Positions 19,566 to 26,123 of a stretch of 34,067 nt of DNA are shown piece by piece. Under the pieces are notes generated by a model. It was given only the letters and a program-made list of their open reading frames with translations, did not search any database and had not been told where the DNA came from. A program made the position numbers and the translations under genes. The DNA comes from a virus. How positions within the stretch are numbered: the first letter of the stretch is position 1; every line of letters starts with the position of its first letter. Location: the IMG/VR virus record IMGVR_UViG_3300046501_000163, positions 1 through 34,067 of that record; one strand, 5' to 3'.

Positions 19566-19976
19566 ATGACTTCCATTCCCTATCCGGTGAATGCCGGTGA
19601 GGTCGACTCGATCTCGTACCTCAACCTCGAAATGCCTGGCTCGCACCCGAAGTTCATGAACTTCACGATCCTGGGCGGCCAGACCCTGAAGGCGGGCTCT
19701 GTGCTCGGCTTGGTCACCGCTTCGCGCAAGCTGAAGCTCGCTGCCGCTGCGGCTGGCGACGGGTCGCAGGCCCCGATGGCGGTGCTCAACACCGACATCT
19801 CGACGTTCGCTGCCGATGGCACGACCCCGAAGGACATGACCTTCGACGTGATCGTCAGCGGTGCCGTCCTCAATCCGGCCGCGCTTGTGCTCGGCGCAGG
19901 CATCACCGCAATCGCTGCCCAGGACGCCTTGCGTCCGCTGGGCTTCCAGTTCCGCTCGCCGGGCTTCTCCGGTTAA
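19566..19976 (+). CDS. Head decoration protein, gpD-like
   Basis: A 136-residue protein with the gpD/HDPD pattern: a flexible N-terminus, then GGQTLKAGSVLGLVTASRKL (about 39-58), GDGSQAPMAVLNTDISTFAA, a VIVSGAVLNPAALVL segment and a closing LRPLGFQFR. gpD trimers stabilise the expanded lambda capsid at the threefold axes. CAGGAG precedes the ATG. Position between protease/scaffold and major capsid is as in lambda. Confidence 0.88.
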   Translation: MTSIPYPVNAGEVDSISYLNLEMPGSHPKFMNFTILGGQTLKAGSVLGLVTASRKLKLAAAAAGDGSQAPMAVLNTDISTFAADGTTPKDMTFDVIVSGAVLNPAALVLGAGITAIAAQDALRPLGFQFRSPGFSG

Positions 19977-19991
19977 GAAGGGCATCTTTCT

Positions 19992-21047
19992 ATGAATATT
20001 CCTCTTCAGCGTTACGAGACGTGGGAACTCGACACGATGGTCGCTCAGATCGAGCGTCCCAATCCGTGGCTGCTTCGCACGTTCTTCCCCGGCTCGAAGT
20101 TCTTCGACACCAAGCAGATCGAGTTCGACATCGTCGACCGTGGCCGTCGCTTGGCACCGTTCGTAGCGCCGACCGTCGCTGGCAAGCCGATGACCCGCGA
20201 GGGCTACCGCACTCGCACGCTGACGCCGGCCTACATCAAGCCGACCGAGCTGGTGCTGCCGACGCAGGCGTTCACCCGTCTGCCCGGCGAGGGTGCCTAC
20301 GGCGGCGTCCTGACGCCCAAGCAGCGCTTCGACGCCATCGTCGCTGAGCAGCTCAATCTCCACGAAGAGATGATCGACAACCGCCTCGAATGGATGGCCG
20401 CGCAAGCCCTTGTCGGCGGCGGCATCACCATCTCCGGCGAGTCGTACCCCGAGGTCCATGTCGACTTCGGCCGCAACCCCAACCTCGCAATTCAGCTCAC
20501 GGGCGGCGCGAAGTGGGATCAGGCGACCGCTAACCCGCTCGGCGACATCGAGTCGGCGTCGCTCAACGTTCGGCGCATCTCGAAGGGCGCAGTCGTCACC
20601 GACCTGGTGATGGACGGCGCATCTTGGGATCTGCTCAAGAAGAACGCCGATGTCGAAGAGCTGATCGACATCCGCTATCGTCGCGATGTCGGCGGCACCA
20701 CGGCCATCGACGCGGGTCCGCGTACCAAGCTGAATGAAGCTCAGTACGTCGGCACGCTTCAGGGTCGTATCGACCTGTGGGTGTACGACTCGTACTACCA
20801 GGACGACGCGGGCAACGATCAGCCGTACATCCCGCCTTACACCGTTATTGGTGTGGCGAAGCACGCGCTGGAAGGCACGCAGTATTTCGGTGCCATCATC
20901 GACCTCGAAGCGGACATCGCGGCTCGCCGTTCGTTCACGAAGTCGAAGGTGAAGTTCAACCCGTCCGGCCTTGAGCTGGTCACGCAGTCCGGTCCGTTGG
21001 TCGCTCCCAAGCGCCCGAATGCGACTTTTGTGCTGACCGTCAAGTAA
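19992..21047 (+). CDS. Major capsid protein, gpE family
   Basis: A 351-residue capsid subunit of the lambda gpE type (HK97 fold). The family signature is clear from the start: LQRYETWELDTMVAQIERPN, WLLRTFFPGSKFFDTKQIEF, RLAPFVAPTVAGKPMTREGY and TRTLTPAYIKPTE. Later YDSYYQDDAGNDQPYIPPYT and the ending LVTQSGPLVAPKRPNATFVL are also typical. AAGAAGGG lies upstream of the ATG. A 12-base palindrome follows 4 bases after the stop. Confidence 0.95.
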   Translation: MNIPLQRYETWELDTMVAQIERPNPWLLRTFFPGSKFFDTKQIEFDIVDRGRRLAPFVAPTVAGKPMTREGYRTRTLTPAYIKPTELVLPTQAFTRLPGEGAYGGVLTPKQRFDAIVAEQLNLHEEMIDNRLEWMAAQALVGGGITISGESYPEVHVDFGRNPNLAIQLTGGAKWDQATANPLGDIESASLNVRRISKGAVVTDLVMDGASWDLLKKNADVEELIDIRYRRDVGGTTAIDAGPRTKLNEAQYVGTLQGRIDLWVYDSYYQDDAGNDQPYIPPYTVIGVAKHALEGTQYFGAIIDLEADIAARRSFTKSKVKFNPSGLELVTQSGPLVAPKRPNATFVLTVK

Positions 21048-21051
21048 CGTC

Positions 21052-21099
21052 TGTAACGTTACAGCGGATCACGCCGCCTCGCTCGAAAGGGCGGGGCGG
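21052..21099. promoter_or_regulatory. TGTAACGTTACA palindrome and GC-rich hairpin after capsid gene
   Basis: TGTAACGTTACA (21052-21063) is identical to the site at 11341. It is followed by a 9-pair hairpin CCGCCTCGC (21074-21082) / GCGGGGCGG (21091-21099) with one T-G pair. The unit lies between the capsid gene and the 91-residue gene and suggests separate control of the latter or modulation of capsid-to-tail readthrough. Confidence 0.5.
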
Positions 21100-21129
21100 T
21101 CCCCGACGACCCCAACAGGAGATTGAACG

Positions 21130-21405
21130 ATGCAGCAACTGACGGCCATCAAGGCGTTCACCTACACCGTCCCCGTGCTCGACGCTAAGGGCGACACGAT
21201 CAAGACCAAAGTCAAGTTCAGCAAGCGCGAAGTGGAAGTCGACGTTGTCGACCATGTCCGCGTCAACGCTGGCGCGACTTTCGCTGTCGACGACGCCGCC
21301 CTCGCCAAGAGCTTCTTGAAGGACGGCCTCGTGCGCCCCTACGACGAAGTGCTTGACGATGAAGACGAGATCGACCCGACCAAGGGCGGCGATCCGCTCG
21401 GCTAA
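21130..21405 (+). CDS. Small head-tail region protein (91 aa)
   Basis: A 91-residue acidic protein with CAGGAG upstream. The N-terminal half is beta-rich (FTYTVPVLDAKGDTIKTKVK); the second half reads HVRVNAGATFAVDDAALAKS and FLKDGLVRPYDE, then an Asp/Glu-rich tail. The V-AG--F-VD----L---G-V pattern is common in small phage connector-region proteins of unknown function. It lies between hairpins, with an operator-like palindrome upstream, in the place where lambda has the FI gene; acidic FI-like assistance in packaging is possible but not shown. Confidence 0.6.
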   Translation: MQQLTAIKAFTYTVPVLDAKGDTIKTKVKFSKREVEVDVVDHVRVNAGATFAVDDAALAKSFLKDGLVRPYDEVLDDEDEIDPTKGGDPLG

Positions 21406-21414
21406 CGCAGTAGT

Positions 21415-21434
21415 GGGGCGGGCAGACCCGCCCC
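21415..21434. repeat. GC hairpin after the 91-residue gene
   Basis: GGGGCGGG (21415-21422), loop CAGA, CCCGCCCC (21427-21434): a perfect 8-base stem. No T-run follows, so termination would be inefficient; it could be an mRNA-stabilising or attenuating structure. Confidence 0.55.
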
Positions 21435-21459
21435 CTGACCGCGCGGAGGGCCGGTATCT

Positions 21460-21897
21460 ATGGAACAACATCACGACGTTGTAGCCGTCCACCAGAAGGT
21501 CTTGGGCCTTGAACGTGGACACGACGAACTGCGGCAGGATGTCGGCAAGGTCGAGCAGCGCATGGAGCGAGGCTTCGCGCGCGTCGACCAGAACATGGCT
21601 GACGGCTTCGCTTCGATTACGTCGAAGCTTGACGCGAAGACCACGCCGCAGTGGCAAGCGTACGGGCTTATCGTCACCGTCCTACTCGCGATCTTTGGAG
21701 CGTTCGGCACCGTGGTTCTTTCGCCGATGCGCGAGACATCCAACAAGCACGAAGCGGTCATTGAGAGCTTGAGGCGTGACCACACAGATGACCAAAGGCG
21801 GACGGAGGATCGTATCAGCCGACTTTGGGAAGAGGCCATGAAGACGGCGCGCGATCTCGCGTACCTCCGTGGCCAGCTCAACCCGATGCAGAAATGA
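21460..21897 (+). CDS. Coiled-coil membrane protein (145 aa)
   Basis: A 145-residue protein with an N-terminal coiled coil (about 8-58: LGLERGHDELRQDVGKVEQR, then repeating RMERGFARVDQNM), one membrane span at about 66-89 (AYGLIVTVLLAIFGAFGTVV) and a charged C-terminal helix. GGAGG lies upstream of the ATG. The layout recalls XhlA-type accessory proteins and other phage inner-membrane proteins; its position among head-tail genes is odd for lysis. A role in lysis, DNA ejection or exclusion is possible, and none is shown. Confidence 0.6.
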   Translation: MEQHHDVVAVHQKVLGLERGHDELRQDVGKVEQRMERGFARVDQNMADGFASITSKLDAKTTPQWQAYGLIVTVLLAIFGAFGTVVLSPMRETSNKHEAVIESLRRDHTDDQRRTEDRISRLWEEAMKTARDLAYLRGQLNPMQK

Positions 21898-21904
21898 GGC
21901 AGAC

Positions 21905-22345
21905 ATGCTGATCTACCAGCAGCAGGCGGGGCCACCCGACTGTCGCTTGGCGGTCGTACCGCCGTGCGAGTTCGACACTGATCCGGCGCAGAATGCGCCG
22001 ATCCTCGCGCTTGCTTGCTTCCAGATGCGGATGCGAGACACCATCGACTTTCGAGTCGACTTCTCGAAGTGGCTCGCCGCGAACGGCAACCCGACCATCA
22101 CTGCGGCCACGTTCGCGGCGGCGGCCGAGAGCCCCAGCGATCCGAGCATCAGCGGACAAGCGTTCACGCCCAGCGGCATGTGCGTCGTCGTGCTGAATGC
22201 GCCGGACGGATCGAAGCCGGGCGACGCTTACCATCTCGATATCACGGTCACGGTGGGGGCAACCATCCCCGTCTCCCCGACTGATGTCGCGATCCCTTCG
22301 CGAACGCTGGTGCGTCGCATTCATGTCGTCGTCGTCAACGGGTAG
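21905..22345 (+). CDS. Head-tail/tail accessory protein, beta-rich (146 aa)
   Basis: A 146-residue protein. MRMRDTIDFRVDFSKWLAAN (about 37-57) followed by ITAATFAAAAESPS, a hydrophobic strand CVVVLNAPDGSKPGDAYHLD, a strand DITVTVGA and the ending RTLVRRIHVVVV give the pattern of Ig-like phage accessory proteins (D--DF--DW------I--A-W, then G--Y-V---V-TS-GR---R---I-V), also annotated as fibre-tail adaptor proteins. The exact role is unclear. The next gene starts 23 bases before its end in another frame, so the two are tightly coupled. Confidence 0.5.
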   Translation: MLIYQQQAGPPDCRLAVVPPCEFDTDPAQNAPILALACFQMRMRDTIDFRVDFSKWLAANGNPTITAATFAAAAESPSDPSISGQAFTPSGMCVVVLNAPDGSKPGDAYHLDITVTVGATIPVSPTDVAIPSRTLVRRIHVVVVNG

Positions 22346-22712
22346 TTGGTTCGACGCCGAGGCTGTCTCCCTTTCGGAAATCATCGAAGAGTTCGGCGAG
22401 GGCTTCACGCTCGCGCCGTTCACGGCGATGCGCGTTAACTTCCCAACGTCGCCCGACCCTTCGCGGTCGGGCGCTTCGTTTCGGGGCGTGTTCGAACGCG
22501 ACGCGAAGGATGTGACGCTCGGTCTCGAAGAGGTTCACGTATCGACGCGGCACCTCTGCATCACCGCGCTCGTCTGCGACGTCCCCGACGTACGCCAGGG
22601 CGACCGTATCACCCACACCATCACAGGCGAGCTGTTCGAAGTTACAGACGCTCGGCCAGATGGCCTGAGCGGCGTAGCGATCCGCCTTGTGCAGCTCGGG
22701 AGGCAGAAATGA
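22323..22712 (+). CDS. Putative FII-like head-tail joining protein (129 aa)
   Basis: A 129-residue protein in the place of lambda gpFII. Features: a helical N-terminus, then MRVNFPTSPDPSRSGASFRG, FERDAKDVTLGLEEVHVSTR and the ending DVRQGDRITHTITGELFEVT and GVAIRLVQL. The element P-V--GD-I---G--F-V-----D--G is the signature of FII/stopper-type proteins that close the connector and bind the tail. The start at 22323 is the first ATG that avoids the long shadow frame upstream. It overlaps both neighbours. Confidence 0.6.
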   Translation: MSSSSTGSWFDAEAVSLSEIIEEFGEGFTLAPFTAMRVNFPTSPDPSRSGASFRGVFERDAKDVTLGLEEVHVSTRHLCITALVCDVPDVRQGDRITHTITGELFEVTDARPDGLSGVAIRLVQLGRQK

Positions 22713-23554
22713 GCCTGTCCCGCATGATGCTTCGCGCGCTCGCGTGCGTAGCAATTCAAGAACAAGATGACGACCCCGCGCCGCCGACAATGGCCGAAGA
22801 TCGCGTCTTCGACAGCCGTCTCGATCCTATGATCTTCCGAGAATACGCGACGCCTATGCCCGGCGTGATCGTCTACACCGACGACGACGAAGGCATCTTG
22901 CTCAACCGAGGAAGCGGCGGCGGGCCTTACGACCGCATGGTCGATCTTCGCATCGAGATTGTCATCGGCACGTTCGCGACTGAGGTCATCGACAACGTGG
23001 AGAACGTCGTCTTCGACATGCCCATGACCGATGCCCAGCTCGAAGCGCAACTCGACTTATTCGAGATGCAAGTGAAGTGGGCATTGATGTCGCTGCCCAA
23101 TCGCGTCCACACGAACGCGTTCGTAGCGTACGTGAAGCGCATTGAGAGCATCACATCTCACGCAATGCGCGATGAGAGCGGCAACAATAGGTTCTCGGCG
23201 CGCCGAATGCACTTCAAGTGCGTGATCGCCGACGACTGTCCTCCTTCCTTCGCCATCGTGGATGGGCCGCCTCCGGCGCAAGTCCCGTTCTGCGATGAAC
23301 TCGCGAAGTACCCGGCACCGTGGATCACCCCGATGCTGCAAGCGATGTGCAGAGCGCCGTCTATGCGCTGCGTGCTCGACGTGCTGGCAGGCACGAACAA
23401 TCCGTACACGTACGTCCCGCTGCTCAAACGCATCGGCATCAACGTGGACGCCGTCAATCCCGAAGCCGACCCGAATCTATTGGCCGCGCAAGGGAAGTCG
23501 CAAGGCCCCGATGGGCGCATCGAGGTCCACACCATCCTGGAGCTACAGAAATGA
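22709..23554 (+). CDS. Putative tail terminator-region protein (281 aa)
   Basis: A 281-residue protein starting at ATGA overlap with GGGAGG upstream. Residues about 1-60 (MSLSRMMLRALACVAIQEQD and later PGVIVYTDDDEG) and 75-95 (DLRIEIVIGTF) resemble tail terminator proteins of myophages: helix, then a strand with VYTDD, then strands forming a ring interface. The C-terminal half contains five cysteines and is unlike standard terminators (usually 130-200 residues). Placement immediately before the DUF2635/sheath pair is where Mu encodes K/J-type proteins. Assignment is by position and weak pattern. Confidence 0.5.
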   Translation: MSLSRMMLRALACVAIQEQDDDPAPPTMAEDRVFDSRLDPMIFREYATPMPGVIVYTDDDEGILLNRGSGGGPYDRMVDLRIEIVIGTFATEVIDNVENVVFDMPMTDAQLEAQLDLFEMQVKWALMSLPNRVHTNAFVAYVKRIESITSHAMRDESGNNRFSARRMHFKCVIADDCPPSFAIVDGPPPAQVPFCDELAKYPAPWITPMLQAMCRAPSMRCVLDVLAGTNNPYTYVPLLKRIGINVDAVNPEADPNLLAAQGKSQGPDGRIEVHTILELQK

Positions 23555-23751
23555 AGACTGTGACTGTGCGCCCCGTTCCGGGGCGAATGATCCTTATGCC
23601 CGAGCGCGACTTCGCTGAAGTGCCCGCAGAAGGAGTGCGCATCTATCAGAACGCATTCTACACGCGCGCCATTCAGCAGGGCGATCTCGAAATCGTGCCG
23701 GACGAAGCCCCGGCGACCGCTGAAGTCGCGTCGACTTCTAAGACCAAGTGA
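23551..23751 (+). CDS. DUF2635 protein (Mu gp38-like)
   Basis: A 66-residue protein. VRPVPGRMILMPERDFAEVP followed by AEGVRIYQNAFYTRAIQQGD and LEIV matches DUF2635 (V-PA-G--V--P-----P--G--V----YW-RR---GDV), the family of Mu gp38, always found just upstream of the tail sheath. Its role in tail assembly is not known. The ATG overlaps the preceding stop (ATGA), and the sheath gene begins 8 bases after its end. The acidic tail is probably flexible. Confidence 0.8.
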   Translation: MKTVTVRPVPGRMILMPERDFAEVPAEGVRIYQNAFYTRAIQQGDLEIVPDEAPATAEVASTSKTK

Positions 23752-23759
23752 GGCCGTGA

Positions 23760-25235
23760 ATGTCGGTTCTGTTCAATTCCATTCCGGGTAACATCCGGGT
23801 CCCCTTCCTGCGCTTCGAAGTAAACGCAGGCCAAGCCCCTTATCAGTCGATCCAGCGCCTGGTGCTGATCGGCCAGAAGACTTCGGACGGCTCGGCTGCC
23901 GCCGACGCGCCGCTGCTCGTCACGCAGAACGAGGATGGCCTGTTCGGTCCGGGCTCGATGCTCGCGTCGATGTACAAGGTCGCTCGCGCCAACGCTCCGT
24001 TCCAGGAGATTTGGGCGATCCCGCTGGCCGACGCCACGGGCGGCTCGACCGCAGCCACCGGCAGCATTTCAGTGGTCGCTCCGACCGGACCCGCGAGCAT
24101 TGTCGTCTACATCGGCGGCTTCCGCGTCTCGGTTCCCGTCAACGCATTGATGACCGCGCAGAACACCGCTACCGCACTCGCGGCGGCGATCAACGCATGT
24201 CCGGGCATCAACGTGACGGCCGCTGTCGATGGTGTCGTCAACAGCAAGGTCAACGTCACCGCCCGCAACAAGGGCACGCTCGGCAACACGATCCGCATCG
24301 AGACCCGCCTGTACGCTGACGACGGCGACGCTGCCGATATGTGGGCGACCATTGTGCAGCCCACGGGCGGCGCTGGCGATCCCGGCATTACCGAGGCCAT
24401 TGCCAATATGGGCGATGACCAGTGGGATTGGATCGTCATGCCCTACTGTACGTCGGCCGCACTGACCGAGATCGAGACCTGGCTTGACGGCCGTTGGGGT
24501 CCGATGTCGCAGATGTATGGGCACAACATCTCGGCTTACGCTGGCACTGCCGGTACGACGCAGACGTTCACGTCGGGTCGCAATTCCTGGCACACGTCGA
24601 TCATGCCAGTCAACAAGGCACCGCAGCCGACCTACCTTTGGGCTGCGGCCCTGGGTGCGAAGGTTGCGCAGCACTTGCAGTCGGCACCCGAGCTGTCGCG
24701 CCCGCTTCAGACCATCGAACTCGAAGGCATCTTGCCTCCGAAGAGCGTGGCCGATCAGTGGAGCACGGTGCAGCGTCAGAGCTTCTACTTCGCTGGCGCG
24801 TCCGGTTACGTCGTGCAGAGCGGCAAGGTTCTGCTCGACCGCGTCACCACGACCTACCAGCGCAATGCGTACGGTCAGCCTGACGCGTCGTGGCTCGACA
24901 TCAACACCATCGCGCAGCTCATGTACGGCCTCCGCTCGCTTGCGGCGTATATGACTTCGACCTACCCGCGTGTGGCTCTCGTGGACTCGAACCCGAATAA
25001 CCTTCAGGGCTTCGTGACCGCCGACGATATCCGTCTGGCGTTCATCCACGGCTACAAGTCGCTGGTCGGTGATGGCGTCTTCGAGAACGCTGATCTGTTC
25101 GCTCAGCTCCTGATTTGCGAGCGCAACAAGAACAACCCGGATCGCATCGACACCTACCTGCCGCTCGATCACGTCAACGCCCTGCGCGTGCTGGCGGTCA
25201 ACGCCACGTCGTTCTTGCAGTACCCGAGCGCCTAA
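23760..25235 (+). CDS. Contractile tail sheath protein (Mu gpL-like)
   Basis: A 491-residue sheath subunit. The opening VPFLRFEVNAGQAPYQSIQR, then LVLIGQKTSDGSAAADAPLL, GSMLASMYKVARANAPFQEI and WAIPLADATG is characteristic of Mu-type sheath proteins; a central beta domain (SIVVYIGGFRVSVPVNALMT) and the conserved C-terminal half (QSFYFAGASGYVVQSGKVLL, VNALRVLA) follow. The protein forms the contracting tube that drives DNA injection, proving a myovirus tail. A terminator with UUCG loop lies 33 bases downstream. Confidence 0.95.
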   Translation: MSVLFNSIPGNIRVPFLRFEVNAGQAPYQSIQRLVLIGQKTSDGSAAADAPLLVTQNEDGLFGPGSMLASMYKVARANAPFQEIWAIPLADATGGSTAATGSISVVAPTGPASIVVYIGGFRVSVPVNALMTAQNTATALAAAINACPGINVTAAVDGVVNSKVNVTARNKGTLGNTIRIETRLYADDGDAADMWATIVQPTGGAGDPGITEAIANMGDDQWDWIVMPYCTSAALTEIETWLDGRWGPMSQMYGHNISAYAGTAGTTQTFTSGRNSWHTSIMPVNKAPQPTYLWAAALGAKVAQHLQSAPELSRPLQTIELEGILPPKSVADQWSTVQRQSFYFAGASGYVVQSGKVLLDRVTTTYQRNAYGQPDASWLDINTIAQLMYGLRSLAAYMTSTYPRVALVDSNPNNLQGFVTADDIRLAFIHGYKSLVGDGVFENADLFAQLLICERNKNNPDRIDTYLPLDHVNALRVLAVNATSFLQYPSA

Positions 25236-25268
25236 CAAGCGCAGCTCACCCACCCACGCACCTAGCGA

Positions 25269-25300
25269 AAACGCCGTCCTTCGGGGCGGCGTTTCGCGTT
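25269..25300 (+). terminator. Terminator between sheath and tube genes
   Basis: AAACGCCGTCC (25269-25279), loop TTCG, GGGCGGCGTTT (25284-25294): an 11-pair stem with one T-G pair, followed by CGCGTTTTG. The weak T-run suggests partial termination, which would reduce expression of the genes after the highly expressed sheath. Confidence 0.7.
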
Positions 25301-25319
25301 TTGCACGAAGGAACTACAC

Positions 25320-25694
25320 ATGGATTGCTGCTACAGCGCAGGCGGGCGCGTCCGCATCACCGCAAACGGCAAGATTTGGGCCGTCCGGTCTTCGGTCACC
25401 GTCAACCCGATCAACTTCGAACGCGATGTCAATTCGAACCAGGACGGTTCGATCTACGTCACGACCAAGCCGGTTCCCGCGACCGCGAAGATCGTTCTGT
25501 CCGATAGCTGCGGCCTCGACATCAACGAGATCATGGCGTGCCCGCTCGACGTGACCATCGAGCTGATCGACGTTCGGCGTCGGTATCTCTTCACGAAGGC
25601 CGTCGTCGTCGGCCGCCCCGAGATCAACACCGAAACGGGTGAGATCAGCGGGTTGACCATCACCGCGAACGTGGTGACGCAGGAGACCTTCTAA
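25320..25694 (+). CDS. Tail tube protein (Mu gpM-like)
   Basis: A 124-residue beta-rich protein fitting the Mu-type tail tube family: GGRVRITANGKIWAVRSSVT, VNPINFERDVNSNQDGSIYV, then PATAKIVLSDSCGLDINEIM, CPLDVTIELIDVRRRYLFTK and GRPEINTETGEISGLTI. Tube hexamers form the inner DNA channel inside the sheath. The ATG at 25320 has GAAGGA upstream. The assembly chaperone begins 1 base after the stop. Confidence 0.9.
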   Translation: MDCCYSAGGRVRITANGKIWAVRSSVTVNPINFERDVNSNQDGSIYVTTKPVPATAKIVLSDSCGLDINEIMACPLDVTIELIDVRRRYLFTKAVVVGRPEINTETGEISGLTITANVVTQETF

Positions 25695-25695
25695 C

Positions 25696-25986
25696 ATGCC
25701 CATTACTGTCCCGCTCAGTAAGGCCCTGACCACGCACTCAGGCGATGTCAACGAACTCGTTCTTCGCGAACTCAACGCGCGCGACATGGTGGAGGTTCGG
25801 CAGCCGCCGATCAAGCTCGCCCGCGTCGGCGACGAAGTCACGCAAGAGTATCGGTACGACACGATCATGAAGCTCGCTTCGCTGCTCACCGGCATCGACG
25901 ATCTCGTGCTCGGCAAGCTGTCAGCCAAGGACTTCCACAACGTCGTCGCCGCTGTCGTCGATGCTTGGAATGCCTCGGGGGAATAG
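25696..25986 (+). CDS. Tail assembly chaperone (Mu gp41-like), unshifted product
   Basis: A 96-residue protein in the place of Mu gp41 between tube and tape measure. The pattern is ITVPLSKALTTHSGDVNELV (two strands), then LRELNARDMVEVRQPP, a central helix DTIMKLASLLTGIDDLVLGK and a last helix AKDFHNVVAAVVDAWNASGE, as in TAC proteins. It binds and protects the tape measure during tail assembly. It ends with a G-rich stop region TCGGGGGAATAG that permits a -1 frameshift (see next feature). Confidence 0.85.
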   Translation: MPITVPLSKALTTHSGDVNELVLRELNARDMVEVRQPPIKLARVGDEVTQEYRYDTIMKLASLLTGIDDLVLGKLSAKDFHNVVAAVVDAWNASGE

Positions 25987-26114
25987 CCGGTCGCATCGAA
26001 TTTCTGTTCCTCGTCGCCCGGATGTCTCCCTCGGAGATTCGGGCGATGTCGAACGAAGAACTGCGCTTTTGGTGCGACCTAGTCGTGCGCAACAAAGACC
26101 ACTTCGCGAAGTAG
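25696..26114 (+). CDS. Tail assembly chaperone frameshift product (-1, gp41/42-like)
   Basis: In the -1 frame, reading continues after GGG (25978-25980) as GIAGRIEFLFLVARMSPSEI, then RAMSNEELRFWCDLVVRNKD and a stop at 26112-26114. This is exactly the kind of C-terminal extension (a hydrophobic helix, S-x-E-I--M---EL--W) seen in Mu gp42 and lambda gpT-type extensions. The slip would occur on GGGGGAA: P-site GGG re-pairs perfectly one base back. The fused protein would have 139 residues. The extension has no own start codon with a ribosome-binding site near the junction. Frameshifting is inferred from family precedent and reading-frame layout, not observed. Confidence 0.7.
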
Positions 26115-26123
26115 AGGCTTGAG

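Noticed and set aside
18879-20864. Very long minus-strand open frame (661 codons) opposite protease, decoration and capsid genes
   Set aside because: It is antisense to three well-recognised genes, is Arg/Asp/Val/His-rich as expected of a shadow of GC-rich coding sequence, and has no family pattern.
24069-25253. Minus-strand open frame of 394 codons opposite the tail sheath gene
   Set aside because: Shadow of the sheath gene; composition and lack of ribosome-binding site show it is not coding.
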